DNA of 64,000 bases from Rubrivivax sp. (GTDB lineage Bacteria > Pseudomonadota > Gammaproteobacteria > Burkholderiales > Burkholderiaceae_C), in contig SEFA01000021.1 in NCBI GenBank assembly GCA_004210455.1, forward strand, positions 1-64,000. Direction: 5' to 3'. A program made the position numbers and the translations under genes. Below are positions 15,273-24,428 of this stretch, one piece after another. Every line of letters begins with the position of its first letter. Position 1 is the first letter of the stretch. The notes under the pieces were generated by a model. It searched no databases and was not told where the DNA came from. It saw only the letters and a program-made list of their open reading frames with translations.

Positions 15273-17707
15273 GGAGTCCCTTGTGATGAAGGTGGTGTGG
15301 GCGCGATGGCGCCGGTCGGATCGTCGGATTCGTCGATGGCGTCGGCCGGCATGAACAGCGGCGTGAGCCACCAGGCCAGCGTGACGCCGATCAGCAGCGT
15401 CAGCCCGAAGGCGCGCAGCGCCGGTGTGGTCGACAGCGCCAGCAGGCCGAATGCCAGCAGCGTGGACAGCGCGGCCAGGCTCACGGAGAGGAAGGGCTGG
15501 ATCTCATGGCGGCCGGGTTGTTCGAGCAGGAAGATGCCGTAGTCGACGCCCAGCCCGAGCAGGATGAGCAGCGGCAGCAGATGGAACAGCGTGACGGGCA
15601 CGCCCGCGACGCCGAAGACGGCGAGCGTGAGGAGCGTGGCCAGCGAGGTCGGCACCAGCGCGCGCCACGCCCGGCGGCCGAAGCGCGGCAGCAGCGCGAG
15701 CCACACCAGCAGATGTCCGGCCACGACCATCAGGCCGAACAGCGACGCATAACGGCCGAGCAGCGCGGAGATCTCGCCGACCTTGTCGACCCAGATCGCG
15801 CCGGGCAGTTGGCCGATCGCCGACGAGAGACGCGCGGTGTCGAGGTTCATGTCGCCGCCGCGCAGCAGCACGGCACTGCGCCAGACGCCGTCCGCGCCGC
15901 GGCCCAGCCACTGGTGGCGCAGCGGCTCGGACACCGGCGACGCGAGCCACTGCGCCGGCAGCAGCGGCGACGAGGCGGCAGTCGGCGCGGGCAACGTTTC
16001 GTCGAGCATCGTCGACAGGGCGCCGTTGATCTCGGTCGCACGGCGTCCGATCAACGCGGCGTCCTCGCGCTGCGCCTGCAGCGACGGCAGCCATTGCGAC
16101 ACGGCCTGCGACTCGACGCCCGACGCGCCCAGCGCGCGCACCACGGCTTCGTCGCGGGTCAGCAGCTGTTCCTCGTTGCCGCCCTCGACCAGCACGAAGC
16201 GCGCGACCCCGGGCAGGCCCATCACGCGGCTGACCTCGCGCTGCTGCTCGATCAGCGCGGCGGGCGCGCTCTGCAGCTGGCGGATGTCGTCGTTGCGCGT
16301 GAGCAGGGACAAGCCGATCGCGAGGAACAAGGCCGCGACGACAATCGCGCTCGCCCACCCTGCCCGCTTCCGACGGCCGGAGGCGACAGACGGCACGCGG
16401 GCGCGCAGGCCGCCGAGCCACAGCCCGAAGCGCGTCGCCGGCGCGGCCTCGCCGTCCAGCCACGGGAACCAGAGCATCACCGTCGCGAAGGCGCCGAGCA
16501 GGCCGGCCGACGAGAACACCGCGATCTGGCGCAAGCCCGGGAAGGGCGCGATGCCGATCAGCGCGTAGGCGATCACCGTCGTCAGCATCGCCAGGCTGAC
16601 GATCGGCCACTGGCGCCGCAGCATGTCCCAGCGCGCCGCGCGCGCCAGGCCCATGCGGGCGCAGAAGTAGTTGCTGCCGTAGTTCTCCGCGACGCCCAGC
16701 AGCGTCGCGCCGAACACCAGCGTGATGAGGTGCAGTCCGCCGAAGAGCGCGTGCGTCACCGACACCGCCGCCCCCAGGCCCACCGCCATCGACAGCGTCA
16801 CCAGCACGCGCGGACGCAGCGAGCGGAACGCGCACCAGGTCAGCAGCACGATGCCGATCAGCGAACCGGCGCCGATGGTGTGGATCTCGCGCTCGGCCTG
16901 CGCCGCGGCGGAGGCCGCGAACAGCGGCACGCCGCCCATGAGCACGCGGGCGTCGGGCACGGCGACGCGTGCGGCGTCGCCCGCCGATTCGAGCCTCGCC
17001 ACCAGCGCGCGCTGCGCCGAGACGGCGAACGCCGGTGCCGTCGATTCGGCCATCAGCACCGCGTAGGTGGTGTCGCCGTCGGTCACCGTGAGGCGTCCGT
17101 CCTGGACACGCACGCGGCTGATGCCGGCGCGCTCGGCGAGCCAGCGGCCTCGGAGGTTCAAGGGATCCTCGGCCCAGGAGCCGATGCGCGGCAGACCGAC
17201 CGGCTGGTGCAGCGCGCGCAGCGCCTGCTGGGCGAGCACCTCGGTCGACTGCGTCTGCAAGGTTCGACGGTCTTCGTCGGTCAGCAACGCCGCGCGCCAC
17301 GGCGCGTAGAAGCCCAGCCAGGTGTTCTGCTCGCCTTCGTCGACACGCCAGCGCAGGGCAGCACCGGCGGAGGGAGCCACTGCTGCGCCCTCCGCGCCCT
17401 TCGCGCCCTCCCCGCCCGCCATCGCCAGGGCGAAAGCATCACCGGCCGCGATCGCCTGCGTCAGACCCTTCGCGCCGATCAGCACGACGACGCGCCGCTC
17501 GCCGGCATCGGCCAGCGCGCGCGTGGCCGCGGCCACGGCGGGACGCCGTTCGTCGCGCGGCAGCATCGCGAGCACGTCGCTGTCCAGCACGCCGGCCGGC
17601 CGCGTCCACAGCCACGCCTGGTGCGCCGTGATGACGAGCACCACCACCAGCCACAGCCAGGCGAGCAGGCGGTGACCGCGCGGCGGACGCGACACGAAAG
17701 CAGTCAT
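15269..17707 (-). CDS. apeM: MMPL/RND-type exporter, ApeM
   Basis: 812 aa. N-terminal helix (RLLAWLWLVVVLVITAHQAW), large periplasmic region, then membrane bundle 1 from about residue 275 (GAGSLIGIVLLTWCAF, VTHALFGGLHLITLVFGATLLG, ENYGSNYF with charged residues typical of the proton path), a second periplasmic region, and bundle 2 from about residue 660 (LFGLMVVAGHLLVWLALLPRF, LFHLLPLLILLGLGVDYGIF). The layout of 1+5 and 1+5 helices is that of MMPL lipid exporters. Likely role: lifting the aryl polyene lipid from the inner membrane to the LolA-like carrier. Starts 6 bp after the apeL stop. Confidence 0.85.
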   Translation of the reverse strand: MTAFVSRPPRGHRLLAWLWLVVVLVITAHQAWLWTRPAGVLDSDVLAMLPRDERRPAVAAATRALADAGERRVVVLIGAKGLTQAIAAGDAFALAMAGGEGAKGAEGAAVAPSAGAALRWRVDEGEQNTWLGFYAPWRAALLTDEDRRTLQTQSTEVLAQQALRALHQPVGLPRIGSWAEDPLNLRGRWLAERAGISRVRVQDGRLTVTDGDTTYAVLMAESTAPAFAVSAQRALVARLESAGDAARVAVPDARVLMGGVPLFAASAAAQAEREIHTIGAGSLIGIVLLTWCAFRSLRPRVLVTLSMAVGLGAAVSVTHALFGGLHLITLVFGATLLGVAENYGSNYFCARMGLARAARWDMLRRQWPIVSLAMLTTVIAYALIGIAPFPGLRQIAVFSSAGLLGAFATVMLWFPWLDGEAAPATRFGLWLGGLRARVPSVASGRRKRAGWASAIVVAALFLAIGLSLLTRNDDIRQLQSAPAALIEQQREVSRVMGLPGVARFVLVEGGNEEQLLTRDEAVVRALGASGVESQAVSQWLPSLQAQREDAALIGRRATEINGALSTMLDETLPAPTAASSPLLPAQWLASPVSEPLRHQWLGRGADGVWRSAVLLRGGDMNLDTARLSSAIGQLPGAIWVDKVGEISALLGRYASLFGLMVVAGHLLVWLALLPRFGRRAWRALVPTSLATLLTLAVFGVAGVPVTLFHLLPLLILLGLGVDYGIFLLEQPGRHEIQPFLSVSLAALSTLLAFGLLALSTTPALRAFGLTLLIGVTLAWWLTPLFMPADAIDESDDPTGAIAPTPPSSQGTP

Positions 17708-17713
17708 GCGGGG

Positions 17714-18412
17714 TCAGTCGAAGAGCCGGGCGCCGCCCTCGGGGGCGGTGTCGCGCAGGTTGGAGAAGCTGATGCGGGTCACGTCGCCGCCGGCCTCGAC
17801 CAGCTCGACCGCGCGCACATGCGTGTCGCCGCTGAGCGCGAGGCGCTGCAGCACGTGCAGCCATGCCGCCTGGCGCGGGCGCAGGTCCAGCTTCCAGGCA
17901 GCCGCGCCGATCAACTCGCCGTCCAGCGCGAAGAGCTTGGACAGCGCGCCCACGTCGCCGCCGAGCAGCGCGAACATCATCTCGTTGACCAGCCGCAGCG
18001 CGGGCTCGCGCTGCGCGTCCATCCGCATGGCCGTCGCGCCGCCCTGGCTGGCGCGGATCTCGTCGCGCGTCAGACGCAGCTCGCTCTCGAACGGCGTGCG
18101 CGTGCGCCACAGCACGCCGCGACCGCGCGCCACGACGAAATCGCCGCGCGAGACGACCGGCTTCTTGAACCCCGGCACCTGCTTCGATTGCTCGAAGTCG
18201 CCGCGCAGCCACTCGGGCTGACGCAGGCGCGCCTGCACGCCCTTCATCAGCGCGGCTTCGTCGGTCGCCGCCCGCGCCGCGGTCGGCAGACCGATCGCCG
18301 ACAGCGCGACCAGCGCCAACAGACGCCGACGACTCGGATCCACGTTCATCGAGTTCATCGAGTTCATCGAGCCCATCGAATTCATCGCGCTCATCGAATC
18401 CCTCGTCGTCAT
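17714..18412 (-). CDS. apeL: LolA-like periplasmic lipid carrier, ApeL
   Basis: 232 aa. The start at 18412 overlaps the apeK stop (ATGA). Residues 1-24 are a repeat-encoded Met/Asn/Ser stretch, followed by DPSRRRLLALVALSAIGLPTAARA. The SRRRLL pattern could be read by Tat as well as Sec. The mature part has LolA features: an N-terminal helix ALMKGVQARLRQPEWLRGDFEQSK, then strands VVSRGDFVVARGRGVLWRTRTP and the FE..LRLTRDEI block. It probably shuttles the polyene lipid across the periplasm between ApeM and ApeN. Confidence 0.83.
   Translation of the reverse strand: MTTRDSMSAMNSMGSMNSMNSMNVDPSRRRLLALVALSAIGLPTAARAATDEAALMKGVQARLRQPEWLRGDFEQSKQVPGFKKPVVSRGDFVVARGRGVLWRTRTPFESELRLTRDEIRASQGGATAMRMDAQREPALRLVNEMMFALLGGDVGALSKLFALDGELIGAAAWKLDLRPRQAAWLHVLQRLALSGDTHVRAVELVEAGGDVTRISFSNLRDTAPEGGARLFD
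18344..18397. repeat. Nonamer tandem repeat in apeL 5' end
   Basis: Six 9-bp units on +: three identical GTTCATCGA, then GCCCATCGA, ATTCATCGC and GCTCATCGA. On the minus strand this encodes Ser-Met-(Asn/Gly/Ala) units directly before the signal peptide. The repeat offers several in-frame ATG codons, so the true start of ApeL could be any of them. Confidence 0.9.
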
Positions 18413-18849
18413 GCGGGCCTCACGCCGAGCTTGTCCCACAGCACGCGCGGGCAGACGTACTGCATCTGCCGCGTGGCGATCTCCAGCGCGACCTGGATCG
18501 TGTAGGCCTTGTTGAGCACGCGCCCCGTCGCCGCGTCACGCACCTGGTACTCGACCTTCAGGCGGTTCTCCCACTCGACGATCTCGGCGCGGATGCGCAC
18601 GGCCTGGCCGTACTCGACCGTGCCGACGTACTTCAGCCGCATGTCGACGATCGGCCACGCGTAGCCCGACGCCCTCATCTGCGGATAGTCGTAGTCGAAC
18701 TTCTGCAGCAGCGCGGATCGCGCCAGCTCCAGGTACTTGACGTAGTTGCCGTGCCAGACGATCTCCATGACGTCGATGTCGTGGAAGGCCGGCGAGAGCT
18801 CGATCTCATGGCTGAGATCGGGTTGGCTGCCGGGGGCCTCAGTCGTCAT
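18409..18849 (-). CDS. apeK: Acyl-ACP/acyl-CoA thioesterase, ApeK
   Basis: 146 aa single hotdog domain of the 4HBT type. Active-site region HDIDVMEIVWHGNYVKYLELAR, where Asp and the WHGNY turn match 4-hydroxybenzoyl-CoA-like thioesterases. Followed by VDMRLKYVGTVEYGQAVRI. In APE systems it releases or edits acyl chains from the ACP. The start lies inside the 3' end of the ammonia-lyase gene (11-bp overlap). Confidence 0.86.
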   Translation of the reverse strand: MTTEAPGSQPDLSHEIELSPAFHDIDVMEIVWHGNYVKYLELARSALLQKFDYDYPQMRASGYAWPIVDMRLKYVGTVEYGQAVRIRAEIVEWENRLKVEYQVRDAATGRVLNKAYTIQVALEIATRQMQYVCPRVLWDKLGVRPA

Positions 18850-20395
18850 GCAGCCTCCATTGCCGCTCGCGCAGCGCGTGCACCAGCGCGAGCAGCTCGC
18901 GGTCGAGCGCCCGGTCTTCCTCGATCAGCGGCAGGCGCGTCGACAGTTCCTCGAACATCGCCGCCGCCTCGGCGCCCAGCGCGAGTGGCTCCGGCTGCTG
19001 GCGCGCCCGCAGCGCCAGGCCCTGGCGCGCGGCGATCAGCATCGCGGCGACGACCTGCTCGGCCAACTCCAGCACGCGCAGGCAGTCGCGCGCGGCGATC
19101 GTGCCCATGCTGACCTTGTCCTGGTTGTGGCACTCGGTGGAGCGGCTGAAGACCGAGGCCGGCATCGTCTGCTTGAGCGCTTCGGCGGTCCAGGCGGAGA
19201 CGCTGATCTGCAGCGCCTTCAGGCCGTGGTTGATCGCGGCGCGTTCGCCGGAGGCGCCCGACAGGTTGGACGGCAGGCCGTGGTTGTAGCGGGTGTCCAC
19301 CAGCAGCGCGAGCTGGCGGTCCAGCAGGTCGGCGACGTTGGCGACGGCGTTCTTCAGCGTGTCCATCGCCAGGGCGATGTGGCCGCCGTAGAAATGGCCG
19401 CCGTGCAGCACGCGTTCGTTCTCGGCGTCGATCAGCGGGTTGTCGTTGGCGCTGTTGAGCTCGTTCTCGATCAGCTGGCGCAGGAAGGGCAAGCCGTCTT
19501 CGAGCACGCCGATGACGTGCGGCGCGCAGCGCAGCGAGTAGCGGTCCTGCAGGCGATGCGAATTGCGGCTGGGCGCGTCGACCGCGAGATCGGCGCGCAG
19601 GCGCGCGGCGATCTTCTGCTGGCCCGGGTGGGGCTTCGCGGCGAACAGCGTCTCGTCGAAGTGATGCGCGTTGCCGGCGCTGGCGACGACGTTCATCGCC
19701 GTCAGGCGCGTGGCCATGCGGTTCAGGTAGTCGGCGCGCATCCACGCCAGGCAGGCCAGGCCGGTCATGACGGCCGTGCCGTTCATGATCGCGAGGCCCT
19801 CCTTCGGGCGCAGCCGGTGCGGCGCCAGGCCGATGGCCTTGAGCGCGTCGGCTGCGGCCATGCGCTCGCCGCGCCACATCACCTCGCGCTCGCCGCAGAG
19901 CACGGCGGCGACGTAGGACAGCGGCGTCAGGTCGCCGCTCGCGCCGACCGAACCTTCGGACGGGATCAGCGGCAGCACGTCGTGGCGCAGCAGCTGCTCC
20001 AAGCCCTGCAACAGCTCCAGGCTGACGCCCGACATGCCCTGCGCCAGCGAGTTCAGCCGCGCGGCCAGCACGGCGCGTGTCTGCTCCGCCGTGAGGTAGG
20101 CCCCCGCGCCGCAGCCGTGGTACGTGTAGAGGTGGTGCGGCAGCTCCGTGACCAGGTGCGGCGGGATCACGACCGTGCAGGAATCGCCGTAGCCGGTCGT
20201 CACGCCGTAGATGACGCCGTCCTCGGCCAGCAGGCGGGCGACGAAGTCGGCGCCGGCCCGGATGCGCGCCTGGAAGGCGGGATCGGTCGACAGGCGAGCC
20301 TCCGCGCGGCGTTCCGCCAGCGCGGCGACGTCCTCGATGCGAAGCGGGCCGCCGTCGAAGGTCACGAGGGGCAGCGGGGTCTCAGGACTCGACAT
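18839..20395 (-). CDS. Aromatic amino acid ammonia-lyase (HAL/PAL/TAL family)
   Basis: 518 aa from ATG 20395 (MSSPETPLP). An upstream ATG at 20434 is less likely. The MIO prosthetic group should form from Ala152-Ser153-Gly154 in SEGSVGASGDLTPLS. The catalytic Tyr is in VIYGVTTGYG. Other family blocks are LNSLAQGMSGVS, NSANDNPLIDAE and QDRYSLRCAPHVIG. The selectivity loop reads HHLYTYHGCG. By eye this does not settle histidine versus tyrosine or phenylalanine. In this cluster the product is probably an aryl acrylate (coumarate or cinnamate) used as the polyene starter. Overlaps the acyltransferase gene by 14 bp. Confidence 0.88.
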   Translation of the reverse strand: MSSPETPLPLVTFDGGPLRIEDVAALAERRAEARLSTDPAFQARIRAGADFVARLLAEDGVIYGVTTGYGDSCTVVIPPHLVTELPHHLYTYHGCGAGAYLTAEQTRAVLAARLNSLAQGMSGVSLELLQGLEQLLRHDVLPLIPSEGSVGASGDLTPLSYVAAVLCGEREVMWRGERMAAADALKAIGLAPHRLRPKEGLAIMNGTAVMTGLACLAWMRADYLNRMATRLTAMNVVASAGNAHHFDETLFAAKPHPGQQKIAARLRADLAVDAPSRNSHRLQDRYSLRCAPHVIGVLEDGLPFLRQLIENELNSANDNPLIDAENERVLHGGHFYGGHIALAMDTLKNAVANVADLLDRQLALLVDTRYNHGLPSNLSGASGERAAINHGLKALQISVSAWTAEALKQTMPASVFSRSTECHNQDKVSMGTIAARDCLRVLELAEQVVAAMLIAARQGLALRARQQPEPLALGAEAAAMFEELSTRLPLIEEDRALDRELLALVHALRERQWRLHDD

Positions 20396-21338
20396 CGGGT
20401 TGATTCCAGAACGGGAAGAAGTTGAACCAGTCATGCGGCGAACGGCGCAGGCAGCGCGTCAACGCGTCGACGTAGGCGAGCGCAGGCGCGGTCATCGCGC
20501 CCTCGCGGTCGCCGCGCGGCAGCGCGATGCGCTCGGCCAGGCGCTCGAAGCGCAGCGCGTAGCCGCGGCCCTCGTGCACGCAGCCCATGAAGAAGAGCGG
20601 GCACTTGAGCAGCCCGGCGATCAGGTAGGGCCCGATCGGGAAACGCGCCGGCGCGCCCAGGAAAGGCAGCAGCAGCGTGCGGCCGCTGTTGACCGGCACG
20701 CGGTCGCCGGCGATGACGATGCACTCGCCGCCGGCGACACGCTCGGCCAGTTGCATCGCCAGCGCGGGGTCGATGCCGGTGACTTCGATCAGGCGCACGC
20801 TCGCGCCGTCCGCGATCGCATCGTCGCCCTGCAGCCGGTGGAGGATGCGGTTGAAGCTTTGCGCATGGCGCGTGTGCACCAGCACGTTGAGACGCACGCC
20901 CGGCATCCGGCCGGCGAGCGCGCGGCACAGTTCCAGGCAGCCGATGTGGGCCGTCGCGAGCACGACGCCCTGGCCGGTGCGCAGCTGCGCCAGCACGTCA
21001 TCCTGACCGGCGATGCTGACGTGCTCGGGCGGGAACCGGCCGGCCATCGCCAGCAGCTTGTCGAGCATGGTGTCGGCGAACAGCGCGACGTGCGCGACGC
21101 TGTCGCGCCAGGTCGGCGCGGGTCGCCCGGCCTGCGCGTGGATGCGGCCCAGGTAGTCGAGGCTGTCGCGACGCAGCGCGGGGCGGCTCAGCCAATGCAC
21201 GAACACGACCGGGAACATCGCCGCGCGGAACAGCCACCGTCCGGCGACGCGGTGCAGCGCATAGAGCAGCCAGATGCCGGCGACGAAGGTTGTCTCGCCG
21301 AATTGCGCCCAATGCCGGGGTTCGCTCGGAGCGCTCAT
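20382..21338 (-). CDS. LpxL/HtrB-like lysophospholipid acyltransferase of the APE cluster
   Basis: 318 aa. Starts with MSAPSEPRHWAQFGE, then an N-terminal hydrophobic segment FVAGIWLLYALHRVAG. The catalytic block is ATAHIGCLELCRAL (H-x4-E of LpxL-type enzymes), followed by VHTRHAQSFNRIL and a later ECIVIAGDRVPV with GRTLLLPFLGAPARFPIGPYL. Likely attaches an acyl or aryl-polyenoyl group to the lipid or sugar anchor. Coupled to apeJ by an ATGA overlap. In some APE clusters glycosyltransferase and acyltransferase are one protein; here they are separate. Confidence 0.83.
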   Translation of the reverse strand: MSAPSEPRHWAQFGETTFVAGIWLLYALHRVAGRWLFRAAMFPVVFVHWLSRPALRRDSLDYLGRIHAQAGRPAPTWRDSVAHVALFADTMLDKLLAMAGRFPPEHVSIAGQDDVLAQLRTGQGVVLATAHIGCLELCRALAGRMPGVRLNVLVHTRHAQSFNRILHRLQGDDAIADGASVRLIEVTGIDPALAMQLAERVAGGECIVIAGDRVPVNSGRTLLLPFLGAPARFPIGPYLIAGLLKCPLFFMGCVHEGRGYALRFERLAERIALPRGDREGAMTAPALAYVDALTRCLRRSPHDWFNFFPFWNQPDVES

Positions 21339-22069
21339 GCGGCCACCTTGCGCCACAGCAGCAGCGGCAGACGCGGCAGCATGCCGAAGAACAGCCGCGT
21401 GTGCATCCACGAGATCAGCAGGTTGTCCCGCAACGCGCGGAAGTGCGAGACGCCGTCCTCGGGATAACGCACGCGGGTCGCCACGTTGCGCACGCGCACG
21501 CCGTCCCAGACGAGGCGCACGGCGATCTCGACGTCGAAGTCCATGCGCCGGCCGATGCGCGTTCGCGTCAGCCGCGCCACTGTCGGCGCCAGCGGATAGA
21601 CGCGGAAACCGCACATCGAGTCCTTCACCGCGAAGGACAGCGTGTTGATCCACACCCAGACGTGGGTGGCGTAGCGGCCGTAGAGACGGCCCTTGGGCAC
21701 CGACGCGTCGTAGACGGGGCAGCCGCAGATGAAGTGGTCGGGGAAGGTTTCGGCCTCGGCCAGGAAGCGCGGCAGGTCGACGACGTCGTGCTGGCCGTCG
21801 GCATCGATCTGCAGCGCGTGCGTGAAGCCCAGGCGTTGCGCCTCGGTGAGGCCGGCGATCATCGCCCCGCCCTTGCCCTGGTTCACTGCGAGGCGCAGCA
21901 GGCGGACCTCGGCGTCGGCGGCGGACAACGCATCCAGCACCGCCGCGCAGCCAGGCTCGCTGCCGTCGTCGACCAGCAGCACCGGCAAGCCCTGAGCACG
22001 CAGGGCTCGCACGACGCCGCCCACCGGACCGCCGTGGTTGTAGACAGGCACGACCGCGGTGAGGTTCAT
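21335..22069 (-). CDS. apeJ: Family 2 glycosyltransferase, ApeJ-type
   Basis: 244 aa. GT-A fold: N-terminal VVPVYNHGGPVGGVVRAL, LVDDGSEPG, NQGKGGAMIAGL and ALQIDADGQHD, giving the donor-binding DxD (DAD). Then GRRMDFDVEIAVRLVWDG and a C-terminal RDNLLISWMHTRLFF amphipathic stretch. Resembles dolichyl-phosphate or polyprenyl-phosphate glycosyltransferases. In APE pathways it is thought to add a sugar during formation of the lipid anchor. The start overlaps the apeHI stop as ATGA. Confidence 0.85.
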   Translation of the reverse strand: MNLTAVVPVYNHGGPVGGVVRALRAQGLPVLLVDDGSEPGCAAVLDALSAADAEVRLLRLAVNQGKGGAMIAGLTEAQRLGFTHALQIDADGQHDVVDLPRFLAEAETFPDHFICGCPVYDASVPKGRLYGRYATHVWVWINTLSFAVKDSMCGFRVYPLAPTVARLTRTRIGRRMDFDVEIAVRLVWDGVRVRNVATRVRYPEDGVSHFRALRDNLLISWMHTRLFFGMLPRLPLLLWRKVAA

Positions 22070-23841
22070 GGCGTAGGCCCTTGCAGGCGGATCTTTCCAG
22101 CCGCGTGGACGCCGGCGGCGGAGCGATAGCCGAAGCTCAGCAGCGGCGCCGTGAAGGCGAGCGTCAGCTCTACCGTCATCCCGGGCGAGATCACCTGCTG
22201 GAACTTGAGGTTGTCGATGCCCGCGAAGTCCGCCTGACCGGTGGCCTGTCCCGCGGGCGGCAACGGCAGCCACTCGCGGGCGAGCAGCATCACCCAGTCG
22301 AGCTGGGCGACGCCGGGCAGGATCGGGTGGCCGGGGAAATGGCCATCGAACTGCGGCAGGCTCGCGTCGACGCTGAGTCGCAGCGTGACCTCGTTCGACG
22401 AACGCGCGAGCAGGCGCACGCCCGGGCGTCGGGGATCGAAGAGTCGCGTCAGCGCGGCGACCGTGACCTTGCCTTGCGCATTCACCGGCAGCTGAGAGAG
22501 GAAGCGCCAGCGCCGCGGCAACGCGATGCGTTCCAGGTGAGGCGCGAGGCGGTCCCGCAGCACTTGCGCGAACGCGGCCTTGCCGCGCGCGTCGTGCTCG
22601 GCCCAGCCGGCTTCGTTGAGCTGCGCGGCCACGGCGAGCTGCTCGCGCGCGCCCGGCTCCAGCACGAAGACGCGCAGGTCGTCCAGCCAGCCGCTGTCGC
22701 GCAGCACCGTCTCTATGGTCTGCAGCGACACGCGCTTGCCTTCGATCTTCACGATGCGATCGGCGCGACCCAGCAGCTCGAAGCCGTCGGCGGTGAGGCG
22801 CACGCGATCGGCGCTCTCGAACCATTCGGCGGGATCGGGCAGGTGGTGCGAGCGGACGCGCAGCGTGCCGGATTCATCGGCCCGCCAATCGATGCCGGGC
22901 AGCGCGGTCCACGTCGTCGGCGCGCCGTCGTCGCGCTGGCGCCAGGCCACGCCGCCGGTCTCGCTGCTGCCGTAGACCTCCAGCGGCGCCTGGCCGAAGA
23001 GGCGCCGGCAATCGGGCACCGCGTCGTCGGGCAGCGGGCCGCCAGAAGAGAAGATCAGCGCGAGATGACCGGCCTCGACCCGAGGCGCGCTGTCGGCGGG
23101 CGGCAGACGCTTCAGGTGCGCCGGACTGGCGACGACGGCGAAACGCGGGCCCTCGCGCAGCGCGGCGAGCAGGGTCTCGACATAGGGCAGGCGCTCCGCA
23201 TGCAGGACCCGGCCTGCGGCCAGCGGCCACAGGACGCGGTACAGCAGACCGTAGATGTGCTGGTGGGACACCAGGCCGAGGATCTCTGCGCCATCCAGGC
23301 GCGCACCGAAGGCCTGCTCGAGCGCGTCGACCTCGGCGAAGAGCTCGCGCAGCCGCTTCGGGATCGCACCCGGTTGGCCGGTGCTGCCGGAGGTGAAGAT
23401 GACGAGCCGTTCGGCTTCGGCATCGAGCGGCTCGAACGTCCGCTCATCAGGCGCCGTGGCCGCCTCGATGCGCCGCAGCGCGGCGTCCTCGACAAGACCT
23501 GTCACCGTCATCGGTGCGTCGCTGGCGAGCGCGCCCACGCGCCCGCGCAGCGCCTGCAGCGTCGCAGGCTGGAGATCGCCAGGTAGCCAGGCCGTGCCGC
23601 CCACGGCCCAGAGACCGAAGAGCGCGGCAGCGAATTCGACGGTGTCCTCGAAATGCATCGCCACGTGCGGCGCACCGGCCATGCGGTCGCCCGCCGCCAT
23701 CGACGCGAACGCCGCGCTCCATCGACGCGCCTGGGCGTGGAAGGCGGCTTCATCCACCAACGCGCCCGCACGGCGGGCGACTGGTCGGCGGGGACTGTCG
23801 GGCGCGCTCATCAGCGCGCACAGAGACTTCAGCAGACTCAT
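22066..23841 (-). CDS. apeHI: ApeH-ApeI fusion: acyl-ACP ligase plus dehydratase
   Basis: 591 aa. Residues about 1-450 are an adenylate-forming ligase: P-loop IFTSGSTGQPGAIPK, QHIYGLLYRVLWPL, VYGSSETGG, GRADRIVKIEGKRVS (hinge) and a late AQGKVTVAALTRLF with the catalytic Lys. Residues about 460-591 are a FabZ/ApeI-type hotdog dehydratase: FDGHFPGHPILPGVAQLDWV with the active-site His, and FQQVISPGMTVEL. In enterobacterial APE clusters these are two genes (apeH, apeI). Here a single protein would load the aromatic starter on the ACP and also dehydrate intermediates. Confidence 0.88.
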   Translation of the reverse strand: MSLLKSLCALMSAPDSPRRPVARRAGALVDEAAFHAQARRWSAAFASMAAGDRMAGAPHVAMHFEDTVEFAAALFGLWAVGGTAWLPGDLQPATLQALRGRVGALASDAPMTVTGLVEDAALRRIEAATAPDERTFEPLDAEAERLVIFTSGSTGQPGAIPKRLRELFAEVDALEQAFGARLDGAEILGLVSHQHIYGLLYRVLWPLAAGRVLHAERLPYVETLLAALREGPRFAVVASPAHLKRLPPADSAPRVEAGHLALIFSSGGPLPDDAVPDCRRLFGQAPLEVYGSSETGGVAWRQRDDGAPTTWTALPGIDWRADESGTLRVRSHHLPDPAEWFESADRVRLTADGFELLGRADRIVKIEGKRVSLQTIETVLRDSGWLDDLRVFVLEPGAREQLAVAAQLNEAGWAEHDARGKAAFAQVLRDRLAPHLERIALPRRWRFLSQLPVNAQGKVTVAALTRLFDPRRPGVRLLARSSNEVTLRLSVDASLPQFDGHFPGHPILPGVAQLDWVMLLAREWLPLPPAGQATGQADFAGIDNLKFQQVISPGMTVELTLAFTAPLLSFGYRSAAGVHAAGKIRLQGPTP

Positions 23842-23853
23842 GGGGAAAGAGGA

Positions 23854-24411
23854 TCAGGCCCGGACCGCGTCGTGCCGGCGCACCCACAGGCGCACCAGGT
23901 ACTCGCCGCCCATCAGCAGCCCGATGAGCAGATAGGACACCAGACCGTTGTACAGCGCCCAGACCCGGTCGTCGGCCCAGAAGGCCGTCGCCAGGGCGGT
24001 GCCGCCGTTCATCACGAAGAACCCGCACCAGACCTGCGTGACACGGCGCGTGTAGCGCTGGCCGCGTTCATCCAGGTCGGGCTCCGTCAGGCGCGCCAGG
24101 CGCTCGACGACGGGCGGTCCGTGCCACAGGCTCACGCCGAACAGGCCCAGCAGGCCAGCGTTCACCAGCACCGGGTAGAGCTTGAGCGGCAGACTTTCGT
24201 TCATCAACGCCGCGGCGCCGGCCAGCAGCGCGGCGCCGGCGGCGCTCCACCACCAGAGTCGCGCCTCCGCGCTGCCTCGGCGCGCGAGCGCGCGCAGCGC
24301 GGCCAGCGCCGCCAGCAGCAGCGCGAGATCGCGCGGCTGGGCATGCGCCAGTCCGAGGTACACGAGCAGGGGATAGGCCGCCGTCAGCAACCACAACGCG
24401 GCACGGGCCAT
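23854..24411 (-). CDS. apeG: COG4648-type membrane protein, ApeG
   Basis: 185 aa with about five membrane helices (WLLTAAYPLLVYLGLA, LALLLAALAALRALA, WWWSAAGAALLAGAAAL, KLYPVLVNAGLLGLFGVSLW and a C-terminal pair). Conserved polar stretch: EPDLDERGQRYTRRVTQVWCGFFVMNG. Found in nearly all APE clusters between the ACP and ligase genes; no biochemical role is established. The stop is 12 bp upstream of the apeHI start. Confidence 0.8.
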   Translation of the reverse strand: MARAALWLLTAAYPLLVYLGLAHAQPRDLALLLAALAALRALARRGSAEARLWWWSAAGAALLAGAAALMNESLPLKLYPVLVNAGLLGLFGVSLWHGPPVVERLARLTEPDLDERGQRYTRRVTQVWCGFFVMNGGTALATAFWADDRVWALYNGLVSYLLIGLLMGGEYLVRLWVRRHDAVRA

Positions 24412-24428
24412 GACGACTCCGGTCAGCC

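Noticed and set aside
15506-18505. 999-codon + strand frame opposite apeM/apeL
   Set aside because: Composition is Arg/His/Gln-rich without motifs, while the minus strand encodes clear MMPL and LolA proteins with operon overlaps.
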